A stretch of DNA of 64,000 nt, from contig ML677333.1 of assembly GCA_007922305.1 (NCBI GenBank), forward strand, positions 13,246,541-13,310,540, given 5' to 3'. The translations under genes were made by a program, and so were the position numbers. Positions within the stretch are counted from its first letter, which is position 1, and the number at the start of each line of letters is the position of its first letter. This DNA comes from Dermatemys mawii. Its lineage: Eukaryota; Chordata; Testudines; Dermatemydidae. Below are positions 47,273 through 56,930 of the stretch, piece after piece. The notes beneath the pieces are model-generated. The model worked only from the letters and a program-made list of their open reading frames with translations. It was not told the DNA's origin and did no database searches.

Positions 47273-48212
47273 ATGGAGGAGAGCCTGAAGTGGCTAGTAA
47301 TCACAGTGCAGAAAATGCAGCAGGCCCAGCAGACCAAGACAGGCCCTGATGAAGTGGCAGGCAGAGCAGCAGAGCGCACTCTAGCAGTTCATCAGGGAGC
47401 AGTCCAGCACGCAGCAGCAAATCCTCCAGAAAATGGTGAGTCCGCTGGCGGAGGATGGTGCCAGGCTGCCAGGATGGGGACTCTGCAAGATGGGCCCTGC
47501 AGATGATCCCCGTGCCTTCCTGGGGACTTTTGAAAGGGTGGCTACTGCAGATGACTGGAAGCGGAGGACCTGGGTGCTGCGGTTAGCCCCATACCTAAGC
47601 GGGGAGGCCCAGGTGGCGTTCATGGCATTGGGCGACACACAAGCCCAGGACTACGAGGCGGTAAAGGCCGTTATATTGGACGAGGTAGGGCTCTCGGCCA
47701 AGAGGTATTGGCAATGCTTCCGGGAGGTCCGGTTGACCGAAGGCCTGAGGCCCAGGGCGTATGCTCAGAAACTATTGGACTGGGCCACACGATGGTTAAG
47801 GCCCCATGATCAGTTCTTGGAGGAGGTTATGGACCAGGTGGTGCTAGAGCAGTTCTTCCAAGGGCTTCCGGACCCAGTACGGGTGTGGGTCCGGAGACAC
47901 CAGCCGACCCAGGTAGCAGACACGGTCTGGCTGACTGAGGAATACCTTGAGGCAGAGGGGCCTCAACAGGTCGTGAAGTCGGCCAAGGGAGGCGGACCGA
48001 GCAAAAGCCTGCCCAAGGTGGCACTGAGCAGAGGGCAGGACCCAGGACCCACCTGCAGCAAAAAACTCACCCGCTGGCAGTGTGGGCGCCCAGGCCACAA
48101 AAAGCAAGACTGCCCACAGATGGAGTATGGGCTGGCGGACTTCTGTGGGTGGACTGGGGGGCTGGGAAGAGCGGGGAAGCACCCCCTAACCACGGTGCCG
48201 GTGTTGTTGTGA
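47273..48212 (+). pseudogene. gag polyprotein remnant with SCAN-like capsid region and zinc knuckle
   Basis: The natural start is probably ATG at 47273, whose frame (ESLKW, Q-rich) is lost to a frameshift near 47425. The long frame from 47433 (259 codons, the largest in the window) carries LCKMGPADDPRAFLGTFERV, a SCAN-like helical block of about 130 residues to WLTEEYLEAE, then a single CCHC-type knuckle (QCGRPGHKKQDC). The first Cys of the knuckle is Arg. The stop TGA at 48210-48212 lies in the same frame as the protease and may be a CGA that decayed at a CpG. The SCAN-like gag is known from Gmr1-like Ty3/Gypsy elements of reptiles. Confidence 0.8.
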
Positions 48213-48480
48213 GGTAAGCCCCGGGAAGCAGTACTAGACTCAGCTTCCACCCAGTCATTGGTGCAGGAGGCCTTAGTGAAGCCCCACTGGGTGATCCGGA
48301 GGGCAAAGCTGGCCCTACGCTGTATCCATGGAGACACCCACAGGTATCTGGTGGCATAGGTGCCCCTGGAAGTGGAGGGACTCTTCTGGTGGCAACGGGT
48401 AGGGGTGGTAAATAAATTGGCATACCCAGTCCTCTTAGGAGGAGACTGGGGAACTCCGTCCAGGGAGGTCCGGAGCCAGG
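48213..48480 (+). pseudogene. retropepsin-like protease remnant
   Basis: In the gag frame past the stop: AVLDSASTQSLVQEALV, where the usual catalytic D-S/T-G triplet appears as DSA, then a stop TAG near 48358 and YPVLLGGDWG, the flap-side end motif. Gag and protease are therefore contiguous. The remainder of pol (RT, RNase H, integrase) is absent from 48481 onward. Confidence 0.65.
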
Positions 48481-48694
48481 GCAAGGGACCTGAGTAGGGG
48501 ACTATGGACGGTCCAAGCAAGAGAACGGAGGGGGGCGAGGGGAACTTCGATCTCCCTAAGGGGAAACAAACCTGGATGAGGGGAAAGAAGGGGGAAAACC
48601 CCCAAAACTCCTAGACAATAAGGCAAAGCCAGGGAAGAATGTTGGCTGTGTGGGGCTGAAGAACACTCTGGGGAAGCATGCCCCGAGTGTGGTC
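48481..48694 (+). mobile_element. residual internal region and deletion junction
   Basis: About 200 bp of G/A-rich sequence joins directly to the middle of the 3' LTR at about 48694/48695. Pol and the first 135 bp of the LTR are missing, so one deletion removed both. Confidence 0.6.
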
Positions 48695-49031
48695 CTCACA
48701 GCACCAGGCTGGGCTAAATGGCTACAGCTGAGGCTGGGAGCCGAGAGGGCTAGAAAAGCCCTGACTCATACTCAGTGAGGGGAGGCCAGGTAGGGAACAG
48801 GAGGCTGCTATACTGTCTCCTTGCTGTAAGCAAGGTGCCTCAGGGGCCTGGAGACCTAGGATTCAAGACAGTGGGGTTATTGTTGGAGGATTGGGGGAAG
48901 TACTGTTTGTCGCACTGAAGCGAAGAAATAAGCACTGTAAATATAGAACACTTGGGTGAAACACTGAGGAACGGCGTGAAGACCTTTATTGTGACCAGCC
49001 AGAAAACAGGACCCGTGTGGACCCTGTGACA
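48695..49031 (+). mobile_element. 3' LTR, 5'-truncated
   Basis: 337 bp aligned to 46886-47221 with roughly thirty differences by eye, then the exact duplication GTCTG at 49032-49036. The shared duplication proves that both LTRs belong to one insertion. Confidence 0.9.
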
Positions 49032-49039
49032 GTCTGCTA

Positions 49040-50236
49040 TATTATGCAGCAGCCCTGAAGAATCATCTGTTTCCTCAGGCTTTTGGCAGAGGAGGGCTTA
49101 ATGGGCATTGAAGGCTGGTGTGAGGGGTGTCTGAGTCTTTTGTGAGGGGAGAGAGGGTTAGCTGCTCCTTTTCTTATTTGTCTGTAACCTTTGTCAAAGG
49201 CATCTAGAGATGCCTTTCTGTTATGTTTGATGAAACATTAATACAGTATCTTGGTTTAGTTACAAGTTTATTATTCACTATTTGTATTACCGTAGCAGGG
49301 ACTAGGAGCTCCCGTCATGTATCAGCACTCCATTGTACAAGGTACTATACAAACACAGAACAAAAGGAGCCCCAAACAGCCAAATTATTCATGATTCTGA
49401 TACTTTACATGGTGGGGGTCATTTAAATCCACAGAGTTTAGGAAATCGCCGCCCAAATGAATTATTTAACTCTGGAGTTGTCACTGTGTGGGAGAGAATG
49501 ATAATGTCAGCCTTCCTCTTTAGCTGTTCTCTCAGGAGAGAAATGTTTACTCTCTTTAACTGCTCTTTCTTCTTACAATCCCTAGGACTGGGAGCAATGT
49601 CAATAATGTACTTTTTTTTAAAAAAAGTAGAATAAGGTGGAAGGGATGAGAATGGAGAATGCTAGGAGCTTCATGGACAGGGGTATGCACCAGTGTAACC
49701 CACATGCTTGCATTGCAGCACTTAGTCATGTAAATAAGGGGAGAAACAGTTGGGAGGTTATATAGGTCTTATTTATAGGCCAGAAACATCCAGAAATTGG
49801 GTGAGGTGGGAATTTGACCTATTCCTTAGCTGTTTGAAACTCCTTGGGTGATTTCCATTGTGGGCAAGCAGCCTGGCAGGTTATAACTAGAGTCTCTTTC
49901 TCTGAGAGTGAAACCAATGGGAACTCAGGGGGTAGGACTTCTTGGTCAGCAAATGCCAATTCACTGGACTGAAATGTTATGTCAAATCTATTACAGATTC
50001 AACTTTCACTGAAACACAGGCAGGTTTCCTGAAATCAGAATGAAAACAAATTCAAAAATTCTGATAATCTAAAACCCACAAATTTCAGCCAGCTATAATC
50101 TGCTGTAAGGCTTGTGTTACAAGAGCTTTCCCAGCCTGTCAGAGTTAGATTCCCTCATCCCACTGGAGAAGAGGAGGCCTAAAATTGCTGCAGGCTGTGC
50201 AAACCACAGACTCTTGTTGCAGAGACTCAAAAGGCA
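49040..50236. other. mostly unrecognised sequence
   Basis: A CORE/MIR-like antisense tail is visible at 49285-49390 (gactaggagctcccg ... ggtactatacaaacacag). Nothing else is recognised. Confidence 0.4.
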
Positions 50237-50884
50237 TATCATAGAAGATTAGGGTTGGAAGAGACCTCAGGAGGTCATCTAGTCTAACCCCTAGCTCAAA
50301 GCAGGATTAACCCCAACTAAATTATCCCAGCCAGGGCTTTGTCAAGCAAGGCCTTAAATATTTCCAAGGAAGTAGATTCCATCACCTCCCTAGGTAACCC
50401 ATTCCAGGGCTTCACCACCCTCCTATTGAAATAGTGTTTCCTAATATCCAACCTAGACCTCCCCCACTGCAACTTGAGACCCTTGCTGCTTGTTCTGTCA
50501 TCTGCCACCACTGAAAACAGACTAGCGCCATCTTTGGAACCCCACTTCAGATAATTGAAGGCTGCTATCAAATTCCACCTCACACTTCTCTTCTGCAGAC
50601 TAAATAAGCCCAGTTCCTTCAGGTTCTCCTCGTAAGTCATGTGCCCCAGTCCCCTAATCATTTTTGTTGCCCTTTGCTGGACTCTCTCCAATTTCTCCAC
50701 ATCCCTTCTGTAGTGGGTGGACCAGAACTGGATGCAATACTCTAGGTGTGGCCTCACCAGTGCCAGCAGAGGGGAATGATCATGTCCCTCAATGTGCTGG
50801 CAATGCTTCTACTAATACAGCCCAATATGCCATTGGCCACCTTGGCAACAAGGGCACACTGTTGACTCATATCCAGCTTCTAAG
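50237..50884 (-). mobile_element. CR1 LINE, 3' portion with ORF2 C-terminus
   Basis: Starting at catagaagattagggttgg, the minus strand carries an open frame at 50317-50757 (146 codons). It reads HLEYCIQFWSTHYRRDVEKL, ERVQQRATKMIRGLGH and LDIRKHYFNRRVVKPWNGLP, the conserved end of CR1 ORF2. That this stretch is still open suggests a relatively young copy. It is 5'-truncated where the next CR1 begins. Confidence 0.9.
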
Positions 50885-51560
50885 TCTTGAAGGGAACTCA
50901 GTCATCAAGTCCAGCTCCATGTTCTGAGGCAGGACCAAGTAAATGTAGACCATCCCTGACAGGCATTTGTCCAACCTGTTCTCAGACGTCCAATGATGGT
51001 GACTCTATAATGGCCCTAGGAAGCCTTTTTCCAGAGCTTGCTACCCTTATAGTTAGAAATTTTTTCCTAAATCTCACTTGCTGCACATTAAGTCCATTAC
51101 TTCTTGTCCTGCCTTCAGTGGACATGGAGAACAATTGATCTCAGTCTAACAAGCCTGTTATCACTGTAGTCTTTTCTCAAGACTAAACATGCCCAGTTCT
51201 TTTAATCTTTCCTCAGAGGTCAGGTTTTCTAAATCTTTTATCATTTTCTTACTCTATTCTGGACTCTCACCAATTTGTCCACATCCCAAAAGGTAGCATC
51301 CAGAACAGGACATAGTATTCCAGCTGAGGCCTCACCAGTGCCAAGCAGAGTGGGACAATTAATTCCTGTGTCTTACATATGTCACTCTGAGTTAATACAT
51401 CACAGAACGATATTACATTTTTTTTGCAAGTGCATCACATTATTGACTTAGATTCAACTTGTGATCCACTATCACCACCCGATCCTTCTCAGCAGTCCTA
51501 CCACCTAGCCAGTTATTCCCCAGTTTGAAGTTATGCGTTTGATTTTTCCATTCCTAAATG
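50885..51560 (-). mobile_element. second CR1 copy, different subfamily
   Basis: The 3' end, gaagggaactcagtcatcaag, starts at once after the first copy. It continues with atttttgcaa-type and ccagttattccccag phrases of an older CR1 subfamily. Frames are destroyed, and the order and orientation match the first copy. Confidence 0.75.
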
Positions 51561-52035
51561 AACTACTGAGGAAATTATGTATTCATATATATGGAAATGT
51601 TCTTTCCTTTAAAGATTTGGTGTGGCTCTCATTCTATCAGAGTCTTAACTCCCATATAGAGTCCTGGAAAGATTAAACTTTGGTCTGTATCACAACAGAG
51701 AGGTGAGATGAGGTACAGGAAAGGGAAAGACATATACCACTTGACATTAGCATATTGATTTCCCCAAACCCGTTACACCAGCCAGAGCCTCCTGGTTGAG
51801 GCGAGAGCAGGAGTAAGTTGAAGTAACTGGTGACCACTAAATTTTTTTTTCACTTTCTCTACAAATATGGCTGATATCCATTGGAGGGGGGTGGGGGCAA
51901 GATGTCATATAGTCTCTGTTTCAGTTAGCAAAGATTTTTGGGATCACAGGTGCTGTATAAATACAAACTATTACACGGATGTGTATCTGTGCACCAGCTC
52001 ATTTGACAAAGGCCACTAGTCATCAGATGTGAGTA
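51561..52035. other. unrecognised sequence
   Basis: No feature that I can support. Confidence 0.4.
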
Positions 52036-52103
52036 GCCTGATCTAAAGCCCACTGAAGTCAATGATAGTCTTTCCACTGACTTCTCGGGGCTTTGGATCA
52101 GGC
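52036..52103. repeat. palindromic MITE with GAAGTCAATG core
   Basis: GCCTGATCTAAAGCCCACTG pairs with GGGCTTTGGATCAGGC around gaagtcaatgatagtc. Sister of 45741-45813. Confidence 0.75.
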
Positions 52104-52625
52104 CCAAACTTGAGCAGAATCCAGTCCAGATGCCTAGAAGTAAGAGGCTCTATGTCTCATTACTAATCTCCTGAACCATCCTGTCTCCAACAGATTTACT
52201 GGGAAAAAAATAATCTTGTCCTCAGTGACTCAACAGGCAACATCCTGACTAAAGTGCCAAAAAGCCCTGAGTGTTTGATGTGACTAGTGTCTCTATAGCC
52301 CCTTAACCACAAGACCTTTACCAACGCAATTGCTGTAGCATATGATTTACATCCATCCTGGAGATTCCTGCAAATTTATGGAAAAGTGACATCATTTTCA
52401 AAGGTCTTGGAAGGAAGAAGTGCTTATACTTCTGGTGGCTATGTAAGTTCATGTGTCTTATAAATCTGATGCTGAAGTTGTCAAAATCAGAGAGTGCCAC
52501 ACACAAGCTGAGTTCTCTGCTGAAATGACGCAAGTCCTAAATCTTATTTCGATGCAGCCAGCTAGCGAGAACACAACTTCCTTGCATTCTTATCCTCCTG
52601 CTGGCAGTTCTGAAGTGGAGACTCT
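52104..52625. other. unrecognised sequence
   Basis: No feature that I can support. Confidence 0.4.
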
Positions 52626-53316
52626 GAGACTCTGGTTACACTGGCACTTTATAGTACTATAAAGCCGCCAGGAGCGCTATAACCTCCTACCTGTCCACAC
52701 TGGCGAGGCACGTAGAGTGCTATAACCTTGGAGTTATAGCGCTACTGGTAATTCACCTCCGCACGGGGAATAAGGGCTGTAGCACTCCCGCTGTAGTGCT
52801 ACGGTGAAAATATGGACACCCACTGCGCTACAAGTGATCTCTTGAGATGCCTAGAGCCATTTAAGGCAATTGACGTCTCTTCCCTTTCTTTTGAACTCGG
52901 CTGGAGGAATGCGGAAGTACCTTTTCAGCGTTTCTTTCTTAACTCGGCAGATAAGCAATGCAAATGTTCAAGGAGGGCGCCTGTGTGAAAACAAAGCCTG
53001 CTACTCTACTCTGTGAATGGACATGCGCTGACAAGCTCTTAGAAGGACGGAAAAACCACTCGCTCTCTCCCTCCGCATACACACAACACGTTCCCCCCTC
53101 ACCTCCCTCGTTTGAAAAGCACGTTGCACCCAGCTGAATGCTGGGATACCTGTCTTAATGCGCTGCTCCCAACGCCGCCTGAAGTGCTGCAAATGTGGCC
53201 ATGTTATACCACTGGCGGGTGTTAGTGTGGCCACGCTATAGCGCTATCCCTATAGCTGTATATGGGGAAAGCTATAACCAATACCGCTATAATCCTGTAA
53301 GTGTAACCATGGCCTC
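52626..53316. mobile_element. 691-bp DNA element with TIRs and TATAGCG repeats
   Basis: The left end GAGACTCTGGTTACACTGG and the right end (reverse complement GAGGCCATGGTTACACTTAC) are inverted. Both subterminal regions carry many copies of the TATAGCGCTA / CGCTATAG type motif (52668-52810 and 53210-53300), which would bind a transposase. The interior (53000-53180) is unrelated filler. No 8-bp duplication can be fixed and no transposase is encoded. hAT or Harbinger is possible. Confidence 0.6.
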
Positions 53317-53319
53317 AGT

Positions 53320-54804
53320 CACGACACATGAGATCACGCCTACACCACAGCCCATGTCCTTGTTAGTGCTACTGTCAGCTTGAGGGACAAATCAAAGGTG
53401 TAACCCGATCCTCTCTCTAGCAAGGACTAGGATTTTAGCATCTTTGACTTTTTGTTTTTACACATATCCACATATGTGTGGGCCAGCTTGCCATGTGTCG
53501 TACTGTCTCCCTCCTCCCCACCCCCACAAGTTGCTACCTCTGTCCCACCTCGCCCATGCTATTCAATTCTGCCCTTATGGAGGAACCATAGAGATGCTTC
53601 CAAAGGGTTGGTAGAAGGAAGAATGAGGCAGCACTCACTCTTCCATGCTTCCTCCAGCCAGATACACCATTTATCTTTCCTTCCACCTCTGTGGCTGAAG
53701 AGAATGACAGAGGTCTGAGTAATTACGGTGGAAAATCTGCTGGTGAGCTGCTTGCCCCTGAAATCTTAGCTCCTTCCCTTATGAACTTCAAACCATAGAG
53801 CTATACTTGGAATGGTACAGAGGGGCCTAGCACTGGCCCCATGTACTGAGAGGAATGTCACCTTCAATACGTAGGCTGTCAAAGATGAGGAGCTAGATTC
53901 TGACTATATGCCTGCAGAAAAGAGGAAAAGATTAATTACTCATCTTTAAAGCCCACCGTGGGATACCCAGACCTTGGGTCTAGGTATGAAGGAGAAAGCA
54001 GGACTTTCCTGGTGGAGCAGGTGGGCAGAGAGTGGGTGGGGAAATGAGTGGAGCCCTACCCATTGGCCAGTGCACCAGGGGGAGTAGTTTATTAGTACAG
54101 GTCTATACCAGCAGGAAATTACTACCCCTGGCACTCCCCTCACGAGCAAGGAGGAAGCAGGGGATGGAAACTGTGACTCAGACAGGTGTCTCTGAGGCAC
54201 AATGCCTCCAGGGAATGACTACTCCTGGGCTGATGCAGCTTACACATCACTCTTAGCTCAGAGCAGAGCCTAAAATCAGGATCTAGCCTGAACAGGACAT
54301 GAAATAGCGATCAAATTAAGATGAATTGCAATAAAAGTCATTTCTTGTCCAGTGTTTTGATTCAGAGCTGTAATTGTGGCATTCTAAGTCTTCTAAATGG
54401 CCTTCTCTCTTAAGAAAGTAACTAAAACCCAGCAGTTAGGAACTATGACGATAGCTCTACATACTAATGTCAAGATGTCTACTCCTTGCAAGATCCTCTC
54501 TGGGACCAAGGCTTAAGGATGTAATGTTTAAGGGATGCTTTTAAAACTAGTAAAAACTATGATTACATTGAATCTCTCTGTTAGTGAATCCATCAAGGAG
54601 GAGTTGCAAGGGTTAGTTTAAAGGTAGAGCCTCCTGCTTTAAGGGGTTTGTCCACTCTAGAGTCATTTGGGAGAGAGAAAAGGAGCCAGGGAGAAGATTC
54701 TCTGCTATCAGTACCATTCAGATTCTTGTCCAATGTAGTCAACATATAGGGGCAGAGAGATATTGCTGTCAGTGCAGGGTAAGAAATGACTATTTTATTA
54801 ATTA
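53320..54804. other. unrecognised non-coding sequence
   Basis: About 1.5 kb with no LINE, SINE, LTR or TIR signature seen. Confidence 0.4.
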
Positions 54805-54915
54805 AATGGGTGTTGTGGTAGCACCTAGAAGTCCCTAGAGAGATCAGGGCCTTGTTGTATTAGGCACTATACATACACATAGTTAAAGAAGACCCTGCCC
54901 AAAGACTTACAGAAC
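54805..54915 (-). repeat. CORE/MIR-like SINE tail, antisense
   Basis: ggtagcacctagaagtccc, cagggccttgttgtattagg and cactatacatacacatag follow the antisense tail. It abuts the CR1 beginning at 54913. Confidence 0.65.
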
Positions 54916-55030
54916 ATAAGAATGGCCATACTGGGTCAGACCAAAGGTCCATCCAGCCCAGTATCCTGTCTACTGATAGTGGCCAATGCCAGGTGTCCTG
55001 GAGTGAGTGAACATAACAGGCAATCATCAA
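54913..55030 (-). mobile_element. CR1 LINE, left part (split)
   Basis: gaacataagaatggccatac, gtcagaccaaaggtccatcc and cagtatcctgtctactg are the antisense CR1. The element stops at atcatcaa and resumes at 56127 with gtgatctctctcc; a CR1 consensus runs continuously across this join. Confidence 0.85.
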
Positions 55031-56126
55031 TGTAGTAAGACGAGGCCCTGAAACATGAACCCTGGTTTCAGAGGCCTAAGCTAAAGGCCTAAGCTAAAGT
55101 AATGGTCAAGACTTTGCTAATACAAAGCAAAGTTAAGCTGTGAGCTAGACCCTCACAGCCCTGCTCACAGAAGCTGGCAAGGAAAGGGCTGATGCTGCAG
55201 AAGTACACAAACCTACGAGGTACCAGAACACTTGTACATTCCATACAGATAACAAGGAACAGGCTGACCCATCCTAAAGACAGGGGCAAAAGGGTAACAT
55301 GATGGATAGAGTTGTTTTGCTCGAACCAACATGTACAAGGTGAGAGGTGGCAGCTTACTACGTAGAAGGATATACCTTACTACAAAGAGAGGAGGCACCT
55401 CAGTACATCAGGAATGATGTGTAACTTGTTTGTACCCCTGGGGTGGTGTCTTTGTCAGGCCTAGGGGGCAGTGGAGAGTCCCGCCACTGACTGAGCCAGT
55501 CCATTGTCAGTGGGCACAAATTCATAGTATGTCTTGTAGAGTCTACGGGAAACTATCACTGTGCTTTGTTTGACAATAAACCTGGCCCGGGTGCCTTCGT
55601 ACCTTACTAGAGTGTGTGGTCTTTGGAGGCTCTCTTGGGGTCTGCTGCGCCAGCGATCTGCAGAGCTAGGGCAGCATACAGAGGGAACACACATGCAGCC
55701 GACTGATATCATCATCGAACAAGAGCAGAGCACCACACCAGTAGCTACTGACAACATTGGGGTCACCTGACGTACTGAGGTGCCTCCCCTCTATGTAGTA
55801 AGGTACATTCTCTCTACGTAGTAAGGTGCTGCCTCTCACCTTGTACATGTCGGTTTGAGCAAAACAACTCTATCCATCATATTACCCTTTTCCCCCTGTC
55901 TTTAGGATGGGTCAGCCTGTTCCTTGTCATCTGTATGGAATGTACAAGTGTTCTGGTACCTCGTAGGTTTGTGTACTTTTGCAACATCAGCCCTTTCCTT
56001 GCCAGCTTCTGTGAGCAGGGTCTGCCTCTAGCTCACAGCTTAATTTTGCTTTATGTTAGCAAAGTCTTGACCATTATTTTAGCTTAGGCCTCTGATACCA
56101 GGGTTCATGTTTCAGGGCCTCGTCTT
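55031..56126 (+). mobile_element. hairpin LTR structure inside the CR1
   Basis: The left arm (55037-55411) and right arm (55764-56126) are inverted repeats of about 365 bp and roughly 93 % identity. A loop of about 350 bp lies between them. The loop contains the R/U5-like part of an LTR, with AATAAA at 55575-55580. The arms are the U3 part, with motifs gttgttttgctc and caacatgtacaagg. The left end reads TGTAGTAAGACGAGG, an LTR-like TG start. The related LTR at 22440-23600 has the same U3-loop order but no inverted copy. No target duplication is found at 55030/56127. Confidence 0.75.
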
Positions 56127-56760
56127 GTGATCTCTCTCCTGTCACCCACGACAAACAGAGGCTAGGGACGCTATTCCGACGAAGTTGAAAGCTTATGCTT
56201 CAATACTTTAGTTAGTCTTTAAGGTGCCACAGGACTCTTTGTCACTTCTTCAATTCCAGACTAATATGGCTACAATTCTGATTCTATTCCTTACCCATCT
56301 TGGCTAATAGCCATTAATGGACTTAACCTCCATCAATTTATCCCATTCTCTTTTAAACCCTGTTATAGTCCTAGCCTTCACAGCCTCCTCAGGCAAGGAG
56401 TTCCACAGGTTGACTGTGCGCTGCATGAAGAAGAACTTCCTTTTATTTGTTTTAAACCTGCTGCTCATTAATTTCATTTAGTGGCCCCTAGTTCTTATAT
56501 TATGGGAAAAAGTTAACTTTTTCTTATTCACTTTCTCCACACCGCTCTTAATTTTATATATTTCTATCATATCTCCCCTTAGTCTCCTCTTTTCCAAGCT
56601 GAAAAGTCTTAGTCTCTTTAATCTCTCCTCATATGGGACCTGTCCAAACGCCTAATCATTTTAGTTGCCCTTCTCTGAACCTTTTCTAATGCCAGTATAT
56701 CCTTTTTGAGATGAGGAGACCACATCTGTACGCAGTATTCAATACCGTCTAACTATATGC
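56127..56760 (-). mobile_element. CR1 LINE, right part (split again)
   Basis: It resumes with gtgatctctctcctg, then caaacagaggctagggacg, is interrupted at 56178-56283, and continues ttacccatcttggctaatag, ttccacaggttgactgtgcg, ctgaaaagtcttagtctc to agtattcaataccg. Antisense and diverged, with no frame left. Confidence 0.85.
56178..56283 (-). repeat. short retroposon-like repeat inside the CR1
   Basis: 106 bp, the reverse complement of the family at 62547-62677: the phrase aaggtgccacaggactc pairs with its relative tacttgtggcacctta. Exact flanking duplication CTATTCC at 56171-56177 and 56284-56290. Confidence 0.75.
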
Positions 56761-56769
56761 AACAGCCAC

Positions 56770-56930
56770 AGGGTGAAAAAAGTATTATCTCCTTTTTAGA
56801 TGTGGGGAACTGAGGCACAGACTGATTGAGTGACTCGCCCAGGAAATCTGTGGCAGAGTCGGAAATTGTATCAGATCTCCCGAGTCCCAGACTAGTGCCT
56901 TAGTCCTAAAACCATCCTTATGAAAATAGC
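56770..56930 (-). repeat. CORE/MIR-like SINE, antisense
   Basis: agtattatctcctttttag, ggggaactgaggcacag and gtgactcgcccagg ... ctgtggcagag are the MIR core in antisense, with gagtcccagactagtgcc near the head. Confidence 0.75.

Noticed and set aside
47963..48520. 185-codon minus-strand frame
   Set aside because: Shadow of the gag/protease region on the plus strand.
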